NCBI RefSeq assembly: GCF_034702125.1
Contig: NC_085871.1
Span: 34,453,248-34,517,247 of the forward strand
Direction: 5' to 3'
Length of the DNA stretch: 64,000 nt
From: Engraulis encrasicolus
Lineage: Eukaryota > Chordata > Actinopteri > Clupeiformes > Engraulidae
The notes below the pieces were generated by a model. That model was not told where the DNA came from, searched no databases, and was given only the letters and a program-made list of their open reading frames with translations. Every line of letters starts with the position of its first letter. Position 1 is the stretch's first letter. The position numbers were made by a program, and so were the translations under genes. Below are positions 1-9,989 of this stretch, piece by piece.

Positions 1-453
1 TACCAGTACGATGCCTTCGTGTCGTACAGTGGCAGAGACGAGCGCTGGGTGGTGGAGAGATTCCTTCCCAACCTGGAACAAAGGGGGCCCCCGTTCCTGC
101 GACTCTGCCTGCACACCAGGGACTTTCAGCTGGGTAGGGACATTGTGGAGAACATCACGGACGGTCTTTACCGAAGCCGCCGCACCCTCTGCCTGGTCAG
201 TCGCCACTTCCTGCGCAGCAACTGGTGCTCCCTTGAGATGCGGCTGGGCACTTATCGACTGCAGGCTGAACACAGAGACGTGCTCATCCTGGTGTTTCTG
301 GAGAAGATCCCCTCTAACCTGCTGTCCGCTCACCACAGGTTGGCCCGACTGGTCAAGACCAGAACTTACATGGAATGGCCCCAGGACCCAGCACAACAAC
401 AGGCTTTCTGGGACAGACTATGGAAAAAACTGTTGGAAGGCAGGGTGCAATGA
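1..453 (+). CDS. TLR type A copy A0, 3' end (TIR domain only)
   Basis: Reading frame 1 from the first base encodes a TIR domain that starts at box 1 (YDAFVSY) and runs to the box 3 region (AFWDRLWKKL), ending at TGA 451-453. The signal peptide, LRR ectodomain and membrane span lie outside the window. The protein is almost identical to the C-terminal 150 residues of A1. TIR domains recruit cytosolic adaptors such as MyD88 after ligand-driven dimerisation. As in all copies here, the BB-loop reads RDFQLG, with Leu where most TLRs have Pro. The part that is visible is intact. Whether the whole gene is functional cannot be judged. Confidence 0.93.
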   Translation, partial: YQYDAFVSYSGRDERWVVERFLPNLEQRGPPFLRLCLHTRDFQLGRDIVENITDGLYRSRRTLCLVSRHFLRSNWCSLEMRLGTYRLQAEHRDVLILVFLEKIPSNLLSAHHRLARLVKTRTYMEWPQDPAQQQAFWDRLWKKLLEGRVQ

Positions 454-1130
454 GTTGCCCATTTTTAAGACATACTGTTAAATGCAAATGTTTTTTTCAT
501 ATGAATTCAATATCATCAAGCTCTATAGAAAACAAAAATGTGATGATGACCACGTCCATGTGGTAGTTGAGTATTTCCAGCAAATAGTCTATAGACCTGC
601 CAGCGACCCCATCTGCAGTAAGAGGCTACGGATATGAATTGTTCATGTGCTAGCAGATCACTGTATGCAACCAGTGTCAAATTAATTTGAAAAAGAGCAA
701 CTGTGTTGAAGTGGACAAAGAGTGTCTTGGATGTGAAAGGATCGATTGCTTTAAACACGTTGCTCACTGAATTCAAACATGTTTAAGTGTAGTGTGCAGC
801 TAACCTTTAGATGAATTACACCCTTGGTGAATGTAATGCCAGTGTGATAGAAAAATAAATCAGCTTGTTGCTAAAACTCTTCAGCCACTGGACATTTTTG
901 TACTGATCTAGTTTGTGCTCTGTGATGATTCTGTCTAAAATATTTATCAATTCATAGTAAAAGTAGACTCTTCCTTTACACAATTTTAAAATAAGGTGAG
1001 GGGGAAAAGGAGATAATAAAAGGCAATCATTCCACACCTTGGACATAATGTTAGGTGCAACAAATGCCTATAAAAAAGACCACGCGTTTTCTCTATCATT
1101 CTCTATCATTTGAAGACATAACCCTCAAGT
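454..1130 (+). other. A0 3' UTR and downstream flank
   Basis: This stretch aligns by eye with the sequence 3' of A1 (from 8085), A2 (from 13781) and A3 (from 21070). Shared landmarks include AACAAAAATGTGATGATGA-like text, the GTGCAGCTAACCTTTAG word and a polyadenylation signal AATAAA at 854-859. It is the reference for later rearrangements: the flank after A3 resumes with sequence matching about 908 onward. Confidence 0.75.
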
Positions 1131-1139
1131 GACCGGGCT

Positions 1140-1930
1140 GTTTTTGTGACTAATCAGGGCTGCGTTTCTCGAAAACTCTTAAGTAGTACTTAAGCCTACA
1201 GTACTTGAGTATGAGGTGGTCATCAGGACCACGCCCTGACGAAGGCCAGACGGCTGAAACCGGTGGCGTTTTTAAGTTTGTTTACCCCAATATAGAATAA
1301 AGGGTTTTTATTATAACTTCAACCTCGACTCGAAGGAGTGCTTTGGATTCAGTCATCTTTCTATGAAGCCTCAACAGGATTAACCAGATGCAACGATTCT
1401 ATCTGGAGAAAAGACTTTGAGCGCATGTTGTCCTTTTCCTTTCACCATTGTACATTTTATTGTTTTGCCAAAAGTAGTCAAGCTTACTGTACATACACAT
1501 AACTGAATTTGGTGATTTACATAGACGAAACTATGTCTCAAACATACAGAATGAGTGTATTTATAGTGTATACTCAAAAATTCTCTGAACCTTTTTCTAG
1601 ACATTGTAGCTGTGAAAAGGTATCCTCACAATGTGCTTCATTGGCTATCGCGGGGGTGCCCTAATTATTTATACCATCAATTATATTTTAATATTATCAA
1701 TATTTACATTATAGATATTTTAGTTCTGCTGACTATGGCCGGCCCCAAGACACAAAATATTAAAACTAGAGCAGAAATGGAAATTATAATGCTGAGTATC
1801 TCGTGCATCCTCTCTNTACTATATATTGACAAACTCCTAAAAGGAAAAGTTTTTCAGATGAAAATTACAGAAATGGTGCACAAAAATATGTGCCCAGGAT
1901 CATAAATGACCCCGCTCGGTCGCTTTAGGG
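1140..1930. other. Spacer with one repeat-like segment and an ambiguous base
   Basis: Positions 1231-1345 carry a GACGAAGGCC...GGCTGAAACC core followed by an AATAAAGGGTTTTTATT tail. This resembles the small repeats at 9940, 43207 and 60850. The rest is AT-rich with no recognisable gene. Base 1816 is N. Confidence 0.5.
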
Positions 1931-1934
1931 TTAA

Positions 1935-2067
1935 AACATCTTTATATATCAGGGAAGATGCAATTGAGGAAGTGAAACCTGTGAACCTGTGTTTGTTGAG
2001 GGGTGATGAAGCATGAAGTTGCCGTTTTTGCTGCTGAAGCTAAAACATTCCATTTGTCTTCTGGACA
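1935..2067 (+). repeat. Conserved A-B spacer segment
   Basis: The text GAAGATGCAATTGAGGAAGTG and the following 110 bases recur at 8800, 16075 and 21690, always downstream of a type A gene. It marks the ancestral A-to-B spacer. In this copy the match is interrupted from about 2068 to 3480 by a LINE-containing insertion. Confidence 0.7.
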
Positions 2068-2440
2068 TTAGACATTTTTTTAATTTTAGTTTTTATTTAA
2101 CCTTTCTATTTAACCAGGAAAGTCCCATTGAGTTACAACAACTCTTCTGGCAGGTGGAGTCCCGGCCAAGAAGGTAGCTTAACCCATTTTGTCCTAAGCC
2201 CTTTTTGGTAAAGGGCGCCCTCTGCCTATTAAATCCTAGCTCAGCCTCTGAAACACATACAGACATGAAATAGGTTGCATTTAAAATCTAGAACCTTCAT
2301 TTTGCACTAGGAAAGTGTTCATTCAGCTCTCACAAGTGTTCATTCACACATCTCTCACATTTTAATAAAACAGCTCAAATCTCAAGAACTTGAATGCAGT
2401 GTATATGTCGCTCCAGGACACAATGGGTTAAAAAGTTATG

Positions 2441-3170
2441 TCAGAATAAAAAACAGAAGAGACAAGACAAACCACAGCTACATGACATCTCAGCAGAAAT
2501 AAACACAATAAAACAGAGTATACACAGATAACTAAGAAGCAGACAGCAAACAAGGAATGCAATTTTAAAAGAGGTCTTTAAAATAATGTATGGATAGAAG
2601 AACTTCAAGAGTGGTTTAAGCTTTTGGTCCATATGATGAGAGGGCTGTTTTTTTTCTGATGACCTAGTCCTGTAAACACTATTTTGAAACAAAAGCAAAT
2701 TAAAAATGTGTAAAGGTAGTTTACCCATTAGGGGATTAGCAATAAAAAGCAGTGCATGGATTTTTCTTCGTATGGAGAGAAGACCATTGTAGAGTTTCAT
2801 AAAGTGTGCAGTGGTGAGTCCTGGCTGATGCACCTGTGATGAAACATAAGGCTGAATGGTACAACACATCCAGTTTTTGAAGTAAGAATATACTGGAGTG
2901 CATACAGTGCATCATTCCCCACAGTCAAGCACTGACAGGAACATGCTCTGAACTAACCCTCTCCTTGCCAGATAAGAAAAGCACTTCCTCATTCTAAAGA
3001 AAAATCCAGCTTTGGTCTAAGTTTCTTACAGAGGCTCTCAATATGAACACCAAGAGACATCATTCTTATCATCCAACCAGATCCCTAAAATCTTGTAAGA
3101 TGATACTCCTTCCATTTCAGTGCCATCTAGTGTTGATACACTAATGTTAGGTGAATTGCGTGATTGTGTA
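2441..3170 (-). mobile_element. Degraded LINE reverse-transcriptase C-terminal fragment (L2/Rex-like)
   Basis: On the minus strand, around 3130-3065, the frame reads STLDGTEMEG then YKILGIWLDDK, the motif just after the RT palm in fish L2/Rex-type non-LTR elements. Further downstream the frame reads YHSALCFITG, THHCTLYNGLLSIRRK and ANPLMGKLPLHIFNLLLFQ, the usual order for the C-terminal end of such an ORF2. Stops and frame changes show it is dead. The 5' part (endonuclease and RT core) is absent. Because the homologous spacer 3' of A3 lacks this block, it inserted after the A-B unit duplicated. The exact LINE clade is uncertain. Confidence 0.72.
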
Positions 3171-3479
3171 TATGATACAGGGGTGTCAGCTGGCCCAATG
3201 CCATATAGGGGCAAAAAAAGGGCACTGAAAGATAATGCGAGCGTGTGAAAAAAAAAATCAGATATTTTGTATTTGCAATTTTAAAAGCTTGTACATTAAT
3301 TATATTATTGCAAGTAGTGCATGTGCACTATTTTGTGCACATTCTGTAGATTACTCCGTATACTAAACTTTAGCTAAATTCCAAGGTAGCAAGGTTGTTT
3401 TTTGTGAAACTCATAACGGAGCACAGCAAATCAATACCCAGGCACGTGCCCCTATAAAATAGGTCTAGCGACGCCCCGA

Positions 3480-4122
3480 AATGATATGCTTGATATGTGC
3501 TACTGCGATGGAGTTCACCTTGAATAGGGAAGTTTATGCATGCTCTGATATGGGTTTCGACATATTGACCCACTTCACCTCCACCAAACTACTCCATTTT
3601 GAACATTTAAATTTAAATAAAAAAAATTAATTAAAAATACATTCACTAACAATAAGCAGAGATTATTTTAGCTGTGGCAGAAAAATCTTCTTTTATCAAT
3701 AACAGTATGCATGGTTGTATCTCTTCCAGTATATATTTTGCATAAAATGTCCTTTAGGATTAAATTATTTTAATCAAAACCAAAGCTACATGAAATCATA
3801 AAAAGTATTTTCCTGTTTTCAGGCCTTCTACTTTAGTGCTATTTGCAGCAAAGAGCATACGGCTGTACTGTACAAGATAGTTCTGCTGGTTAAGAGTGCA
3901 TTCAACTGTACAGTAATTATAATCGAGCATTTTTTTTGCGAAGGACAGGCAAGATGTAATTGAGGAAGCGAAAGATGTACATGAGTGCATTTCACACATT
4001 GCACTACAGTAATTTCTGCTCAGGAGGTATGAAAAAAAATAGCTGGCACGCCCCAAGCAGCCACAGTCAGTTCTCTGGAGATACGCTTGTTTTTCATGTT
4101 TTTCTTTGTCTAGAGTGGACGA
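3480..4122 (+). other. Type B upstream region of psi-B
   Basis: This block matches 21815-22450, the 5' flank of the intact B gene, nearly base for base. Shared words include CATTCACTAACAATAAGCAG and GTGCATTTCACACA. It ends in a conserved 3' splice-site-like tract (TGTTTTTCTTTGTCTAG, 4097-4113). Confidence 0.8.
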
Positions 4123-4850
4123 ATGTTGGTGAGGATGGATTTGCGCTGCATTTTTTTTCTGATATACCACATGCATGTGTTTGGCACCATGGCATGGACA
4201 TCGCAAAAATGCCTGCTGTTGTTTGAAGATGCAGACTCCAAACACATCTGGACACTTCCTTCCAGGGACTAACCAATCTGCAGTGCAGGTGCTCTCAATA
4301 CATTCTCCAAATTTCTGTAATACATCTGTCACATCTGAGGTATTTAGTTATCTGAATGCTTTAGAGCAGGAGTTCCCAACGTTCCCAAACCATGACAAGC
4401 CCCCCCATATACATGTAGATTCCAGCCAAGTGCCCCCCCTGCATGAGTCTTGCTAAACTATTTTCTCTTCTCTTCTGTGTACCCCCTCTGTGAGTCAGTG
4501 CCCCACTGGAATATCTACAATAATAACAATAACAGTAGTAAGGTTAGGACTTGCAATAACACAGTTCTTAATTCATAACAACATTGTTTCTGAAGCTTAT
4601 TTTAGTATATGTTGGTTTACATCAATTAATCAATTTATTCACGTAATTATTTTGTTCTCTACTTTTCCTGCAAAGCTGCCACGACCCCCCTAGCACTCCC
4701 TTGCGACCCCTAAGAGGTCCCTGGCCCCCACTTTGAAAGCGTCTTCTTTAAAGGATCTGAAACTTCCAAGTATTATCTGTAAGAGATGGCTCCGGATGTG
4801 TTACACTGACTAAGAAGCATGAAGAGGCTAAGTGTTTACAACAGTGATGT
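4123..4850 (+). pseudogene. psi-B: shattered 5' end of a type B TLR
   Basis: From ATG 4123 the sequence follows the B gene through its signal peptide region to the TWTLP-like codons near 4260. Roughly 200 bp are then deleted relative to B (B positions about 22595-22795). It resumes at ACTAACCAATCTGCA, is split by a 379-bp hAT-like insertion (4367-4745), and resumes again at AAGGATCTGAAACTT until about 4848. There it joins abruptly to type A promoter sequence. The small indel CTGCAGTGCAGGTG versus CTGCAGGTG also breaks the frame. No transmembrane or TIR part remains. It is a relic of an A-B pair ancestral to the array. Confidence 0.88.
4367..4745. mobile_element. hAT-like non-autonomous insertion in psi-B
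   Basis: The insert interrupts psi-B coding sequence between CTTTAGAG (4359-4366) and CTTTAAAG (4746-4753), a 7/8 match consistent with an 8-bp target duplication. The intact B gene has a single such site. The left end CAGGAGTTCCCAACG is typical of hAT termini in fish. The right end is degraded. It has no coding capacity. Confidence 0.65.
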
Positions 4851-4854
4851 GTTT

Positions 4855-5030
4855 CCAGGTCCACAAACGCAACCACTTACCGGTACAGTCACCATTGACT
4901 TATGTGATTCGTCAATCTTTGAACCACCAGACAGACAGATAGACAGATCTATCCACCTTGTAATTACAAGCTTGGCAATGGACTGCATGTTTTACATGAT
5001 AATATGATTTAGCCTTTGGAACAGCGCAGA
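4855..5030 (+). promoter_or_regulatory. Truncated type A 5' flank of A1
   Basis: Sequence from GTCCACAAACG to the ATG matches the last 170-180 bp before A2 and A3 (for example CTTACCGGTACA, ATTACAAGCTTGGCAATGG). Beyond that point A2 and A3 share a further 1.4 kb or more of upstream sequence that A1 lacks, because psi-B abuts here. A possible 3' splice site (ATGATTTAG, ending at 5012) precedes the ATG by 18 bp and is conserved in all A copies. A1 therefore either keeps a very short proximal promoter or uses sequence donated by the B relic. Confidence 0.55.
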
Positions 5031-8000
5031 ATGGATATATTCTTCTTCTTTTTGGTTGTGGAAGGACTGTGTGTCTCCGCTTGGCTGTCAAGGAAATGCC
5101 TGGTGTTGGATGAAGACAACCCGTATCCAGATTTTGCCATTAACAAAATGACCTGCCCTCGAAGTCAGCTTACAGCTACATGCAACTGTATGGAAGTTTC
5201 GAACTTGGCATTGGAACTTTCCACAATCCCCACTACCATTCAAGTTCTATGTTTGTGGGATAGCTCTGGCATAAAAATTCCCCACAATGGACTTCAGAAA
5301 TTCCGCCATCTCCACAGTCTGTATATTTATGGATGTCTGTCTGCAATTGACCCAGAGGCCTTCGGGGGACTAACACATCTACAAGTGCTCTCCATTTATT
5401 CCTCACAGCAGTGTAATGCATCACTACCATCTCAGGTATTTAGTGACTTGTACAATTTGGAGGATCTGCAACTTAAAAACTATGAACTACCACAGATGGC
5501 AATGTGTGATTTGAATGGCCTAAGTCGAATGAAAAGACTTGATATCAAGGGCAGTGTCAACTTCACTGATCTTTTCTGCAAAGTGTCTTGTTTTTCAACT
5601 ACCCTAGAATATCTGAATGTTGAAATAGAGGATGCTGGAGTTTTGAAAGCTTCAAATTGCTCACATGACCAATACAAGTTTCCTGCTTTGAAGGACGTAA
5701 GGGTTTTATTTAGGCACATTGAGCAAATTGAAAACAATGCTTTTATATGTTTAAAGAACATAACATTCCTAAGTATGCCAATGGATTATGTATTGCAGAG
5801 TCAAATTTTAAACTCTGGGATTCAACAAATTAATCAGATGGACTTGCATATAACAGAGATACATATGAAGTATATTTGTGAAATTGTACGTCTTCTGTCT
5901 GTCAAAAAACTCTATTTAGATGTTCAGTCATTTCAAGAATATTCTGATTCATCATGGGAAAACTGTGCCACACTGGAAGAAATTTCTCTTCACAGCGAGC
6001 TATTGGCAGCTGATCTCAGTTTCATGCCCACTCTTAAAAAGCTAAAAACATTTAGAGTTACTTTCAGTGAATCTGGGACGGGCACAACTTTCAAAAATGG
6101 AAAATCCTTAGACTCTCTCTGCAAAACAAATATTTCCCTTCCATTACTGAAGGATTTCAGTTATAACTCTCCAGAGAATTTGACTGTTAGTACCAAACAG
6201 TTTCTTTGTTCAAGTAACTTAGAGCGCCTGAATGTTGCGGGGCAAAGCGTGGAAGTACAAGAGTCTGCATTTGAAGGGCTTATTCATTTGAAGGACCTTT
6301 CTGTTTACAGATCAAGAATTTCAGGCCATTTAACAATTGAAAGCACAGCTTTTAAAGGACTAACTGGATTACATACTTTCAGTGCTTTTGGATGTCTTGA
6401 TAGATTAAAGCCAGATTTGTTTTTTGGTGTAGAAAATGTGGAATACTTAAGCCTCAGACTAAGCCCATGCTCAATATACACCCTACAACCTTTTGTTTTT
6501 TCAAACCTTCCACAGTTGAAATATTTGTACCTCAGTGGGGATTGTATTTCAGAAATAAGGACCAACGCCTTTTCTGGACTACAGAACCTGGAAAACTTGA
6601 CTATATCATCCCAAAACCTGACACGTCTTGAGGCATCCTGCTTTGCCCATCTGCCTTCCCTCAGGGTTCTCAATCTTCAATACCTGATGTTCTCCAGCCC
6701 CGGGCACTCTGGTATGGAGCTCCTGAATCTGACCTCAATCTTTGGTGGGTTCCCTCGCCATTTGTCTGAACTCACCCTTGCATCCAGATCTCGCCCCATG
6801 ACTCTGGTCATTGCTGATGACAGCAGCCCAGAGGTGGACCTGAGCCTCTCTCTTCAAGGCCAGAAGATTGTGTTATGGGGTTGTGACAAGCCTTTCCTAA
6901 AGTCAGTCACAAAACTGGACATTTCAACTGAGGTCTTTGTTTGCGCACCCAATGATACTGCTCCTTTCTATTTCTTGACATCTGTGGTAGAGTTAAGTTT
7001 ATGTCAGTGGTTTGCAAGTACAGTTCACAAACTTGCTGTTCTAAACAGACTAGTTGATTTAAAGCATCTTCTCCTCAGAAAGGTTAACTTCATTAATCTG
7101 CCAGACATGGGTCTAATGTTCAAAAACTTGACCAAACTGGAGCAATTAAGTCTTTTTGAGTGTCAGGCAGATGCTTTGGAGGTAGACCTTATTCAGGACA
7201 TGACCTCTCTGAAGTACTTGTACCTGCACATAGTATCAACAGAAGTCAACATATCTCCAGATTTCTTTGGGCATCTAACCAACCTAAGGTTTACACTAAT
7301 CAAGATTCAACTCCGCTGCACATGTGACAACACCAGATTTGTTTGGTGGGCAGAGCAGCAGCAGCAAGCGGAGGTGTACTTCTGGCCTATCCTGGACAAA
7401 CCCTTGCAGTGCCTTTCAGGAGGTGGCCCACAAGACATTCACCAGTATGGCCAGGCCCACTGCAGTCTAGACGTGGGCTTCCTGATGTTCGCCAGCACGT
7501 CATGCCTCGTCCTGCTCTTCATGACAACTGTAGTGTTGCATCAGATGGCCAGAGAGTACCTGCTGGCCTTCTACCACATTGCTCACGGCTGGATGAATGA
7601 GGCTTTGCGCGGGAGAAACACAGGACCACGCTACCAGTACAATGCCTTCGTGTCGTACAGTGGCAGAGACGAGCGCTGGGTGGTGGAGAGATTCCTTCCC
7701 AACCTGGAACAAAGGGGCCCCCCGTTCCTGCGACTCTGCCTGCACACCAGGGACTTTCAGCTGGGTAGGGACATTGTTGAGAACATCACGGACGGTCTTT
7801 ACCGAAGCCGCCGCACCCTCTGCCTGGTCAGTCGCCACTTCCTGCGCAGCAACTGGTGCTCCCTTGAGATGCGGCTGGGCACTTATCGACTGCAGGCTGA
7901 ACACAGAGACGTGCTCATCCTGGTGTTTCTGGAGAAGATCCCCTCTAACCTGCTCTCCGCTCACCACAGGTTGGCCCGACTGGTCAAGACCAGAACTTAC

Positions 8001-8084
8001 ATGGAATGGCCACAGGACCCTGCACAACAACAGGCTTTCTGGGACAGACTATGGAAAAAACTGTTGGAAGGCAGGGTGCAATGA
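5031..8084 (+). CDS. Toll-like receptor, TLR11/13/22/23-like, type A copy A1 (intact)
   Basis: Single-exon frame of 1017 aa. The ATG at 5031 is chosen because it opens a hydrophobic signal peptide (MDIFFFFLVVEGLCVSA, residues 1-17). A mature N-terminal Cys cluster (C23 onward), about two dozen irregular leucine-rich repeats and an LRR C-terminal cap (LRCTCDN, residues 761-812) follow. One membrane span lies at about 815-837, then a roughly 30-residue basic linker, then a TIR domain from about 868 (box 1 YNAFVSY, box 2 RDFQLG, box 3 FWDRLW). Many N-x-S/T sequons fit an extracellular or endosomal ectodomain. Mammalian TLR13 and fish TLR21/22 sense nucleic acids in endosomes. Ligand and location here are inference only. 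Length is typical of the family. It is the only complete type A gene in view. Note Leu in place of the BB-loop Pro, and Asn rather than Asp in box 1 (other A copies have YDAFVSY). Confidence 0.95.
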   Translation: MDIFFFFLVVEGLCVSAWLSRKCLVLDEDNPYPDFAINKMTCPRSQLTATCNCMEVSNLALELSTIPTTIQVLCLWDSSGIKIPHNGLQKFRHLHSLYIYGCLSAIDPEAFGGLTHLQVLSIYSSQQCNASLPSQVFSDLYNLEDLQLKNYELPQMAMCDLNGLSRMKRLDIKGSVNFTDLFCKVSCFSTTLEYLNVEIEDAGVLKASNCSHDQYKFPALKDVRVLFRHIEQIENNAFICLKNITFLSMPMDYVLQSQILNSGIQQINQMDLHITEIHMKYICEIVRLLSVKKLYLDVQSFQEYSDSSWENCATLEEISLHSELLAADLSFMPTLKKLKTFRVTFSESGTGTTFKNGKSLDSLCKTNISLPLLKDFSYNSPENLTVSTKQFLCSSNLERLNVAGQSVEVQESAFEGLIHLKDLSVYRSRISGHLTIESTAFKGLTGLHTFSAFGCLDRLKPDLFFGVENVEYLSLRLSPCSIYTLQPFVFSNLPQLKYLYLSGDCISEIRTNAFSGLQNLENLTISSQNLTRLEASCFAHLPSLRVLNLQYLMFSSPGHSGMELLNLTSIFGGFPRHLSELTLASRSRPMTLVIADDSSPEVDLSLSLQGQKIVLWGCDKPFLKSVTKLDISTEVFVCAPNDTAPFYFLTSVVELSLCQWFASTVHKLAVLNRLVDLKHLLLRKVNFINLPDMGLMFKNLTKLEQLSLFECQADALEVDLIQDMTSLKYLYLHIVSTEVNISPDFFGHLTNLRFTLIKIQLRCTCDNTRFVWWAEQQQQAEVYFWPILDKPLQCLSGGGPQDIHQYGQAHCSLDVGFLMFASTSCLVLLFMTTVVLHQMAREYLLAFYHIAHGWMNEALRGRNTGPRYQYNAFVSYSGRDERWVVERFLPNLEQRGPPFLRLCLHTRDFQLGRDIVENITDGLYRSRRTLCLVSRHFLRSNWCSLEMRLGTYRLQAEHRDVLILVFLEKIPSNLLSAHHRLARLVKTRTYMEWPQDPAQQQAFWDRLWKKLLEGRVQ

Positions 8085-8790
8085 GTTGAATTTCATCAAG
8101 CTCTCTGTAGAAAACAAAAGTGTGATCATGATCATGGAGAAATAGTTTTTTTAGGATATGACATGTGTTAGCACATCAGTGAAAGCAGACAGTTTCAAAT
8201 GGTGAATTTTAAAAAGAGCAACGGTATTGAAGTGGACAAGTGCCTTAGATGTAGATGTAAACATTTAATTGCTTTAAACTTCATAAGAGTGTGATAATGC
8301 TTGCTGAATTTAAACATGTGTACAGTGTACAGTAAGAGCTTATTCTATTACAATGTAAGTCAAGCCTTTGATGTTGGTTCCATGTCATTTATACTGTATT
8401 TTTAACAATGTTCTTTATTAATGTTTTTTATATGCAGCTAACTTTAAGATGAATAATACCCTTTGTGAATGTAATGCAGTGTGATAGAAAAATAAATAAG
8501 GTTGTCGCTAAAACTCTGGACATTTTTGAACTGGTATCTAGCTCCTGCTCTGTGATGATTCTGTCTAAAATTGTAATTAATTAAAAGTGAAGATAGGCCT
8601 CTCCTTCACATGATTTTCAAATAAGGTATTGAAAAATAAAAAGGATTGTCAGAGTCTTGGAATGAAAAATTATACCACACCTCGGACATAGTGTCAGGTT
8701 CAACACATGTCTCTATGGAAAAATACAATTTATTTTCTTTTTTATCATTCTGTTTGAGGTCATTAAAAGCACCTTTATTTTTCTACCGCC
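8085..8790 (+). other. A1 3' UTR and flank
   Basis: Matches the A2 3' flank (13781-14030) closely and without the MITE and LTR-like insertions found there. It therefore gives the empty target sites for both. A polyadenylation signal AATAAA lies at 8491-8496. From about 8466 rightwards the same sequence recurs at 15741, the left edge of the A2/A3 duplication. Confidence 0.75.
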
Positions 8791-8874
8791 ATCACGGAAG
8801 ATGCAATTGAGGAAGTGAAACTTGTGCAGGATATTTCTGTTTGTTGAGTGTTGATGGAGCATGAAGTTGGCCTG

Positions 8875-9110
8875 CTTCAAGTTCAAGTTCAAGTCCAAGT
8901 TTATTTGTCCCCAAGGGGAAAATTAGGTAGTAGCAGTTTTTAAAACGCACAGGGCAGACACCAAATAATAAATATAACATAAAGACAGGGACACAGGTCA
9001 ACACAGCACAATGAAATTTCACATAGGCTAAGATCAATACACAGAATAAAAACAAAAACACATATGAAATAAGAGGATGTAAGAACAAGACACATAAAAG
9101 ATCAGATCAA
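8875..9110 (-). repeat. LINE-tail repeat (copy 1)
   Basis: Begins with tandem TTCAAG words followed by AAGTTTATTTGTCCCCAAG. On the minus strand this reads as a CAAATAAACTTGGACTTGAA tail, typical of 3' ends of fish non-LTR elements with short tandem tails. Duplicated at 16150-16385 with the gene unit. No coding remnant was recognised. Confidence 0.45.
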
Positions 9111-9170
9111 AACACGGAGAGTTAAGATACCAATCCTATACTATCTTGACTCTCCATGTTTTGATCTGCA
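9103..9170. repeat. Short inverted repeat (hairpin), copy 1
   Basis: GATCAAAACACGGAGAGTTA and its near reverse complement TGACTCTCCATGTTTTGATC form about 24-bp arms with few mismatches around a loop of about 13 nt. The same structure recurs at 16378-16445 because it lies in the duplicated unit. Confidence 0.6.
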
Positions 9171-9549
9171 TGTTTGCTGCTATGTCTGAAACTTAAACAT
9201 TCCGTCAGTCTTCTAATCATTGGAAATGTGCTCACTGTGTTGAAGTTCACCTGGAATACTGTAGTTGATGCAGGGGAGGTGGGGGCACAGTTGGGACCCC
9301 ATTACAGTGTATGCATTAGAAAGGGGGGCCTTTGACATGGTTTTGCCCTGGGCCTGATCAGGGCAGTGATCAATCGTTCATCAAGGCTTGTTTTAATGGC
9401 ATGTATTAAAAAGATAAAACCGGAAAAACCATATGCTCTTGTCAGCTACCGAATATTAAATATTTCCGTCTAAAAATACAGCTTTCTTAGTGAGAGTGGG
9501 GGTGGAGGTCGTTGAGCAATGCTCTGCCCTATCCTCCACTTTGACTGAG

Positions 9550-9791
9550 TTAGGGCCACCGCACACCAGCTCCTACAAAGTGCAGAGCACTGCTCCGCAA
9601 AAGTTTGATTCCATTGTTTTCAATAGAACCCCGCGGACATCGGCTAGCGATTAGAGACAAGTTCTATTTTGTCGGAGCCGCACACTGACCATCCATGCTA
9701 TGTTTGCGTGAAATTGTGTTTGGGGGTCGGAATTGTGTCGGAAGCGAAAGTGCTCCGCAATGCTGTCGGAACCGAAGTGCGGAGGCCCTTA
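9550..9791. mobile_element. Small MITE, TTAGGGCC...GGCCCTTA ends (copy 1)
   Basis: Ends are inverted: TTAGGGCCACCGCACACCAG on the left, and GTGCGGAGGCCCTTA on the right. The interior contains repeated CCGCA/TCGGAGC words. About 242 bp, no ORF. A second copy (16825-17076) lies at the same place upstream of A3. Confidence 0.5.
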
Positions 9792-9989
9792 CCCTGAGCA
9801 TGATCCATCCTGACACATTGTCTCCTTATTACGTAAACATCATAAAGGTTGGCGCAGGCGTCACCCAACAGTTTTTCTCTTCCTTTTAAGGGTGCTGACC
9901 AAAATATTGTAAAAATGAAAAATGAAAAAAGGTCGCACCATGCATAGGTTTCTTTATTACACAGACGCGTTTCGCCGTTTTTCAGTTCC

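Noticed and set aside
7500..8030. Minus-strand 176-codon frame and similar ones opposite the TIR exon
   Set aside because: Antisense shadow of a conserved GC-rich TIR region; it recurs wherever the TIR does and has no independent support.
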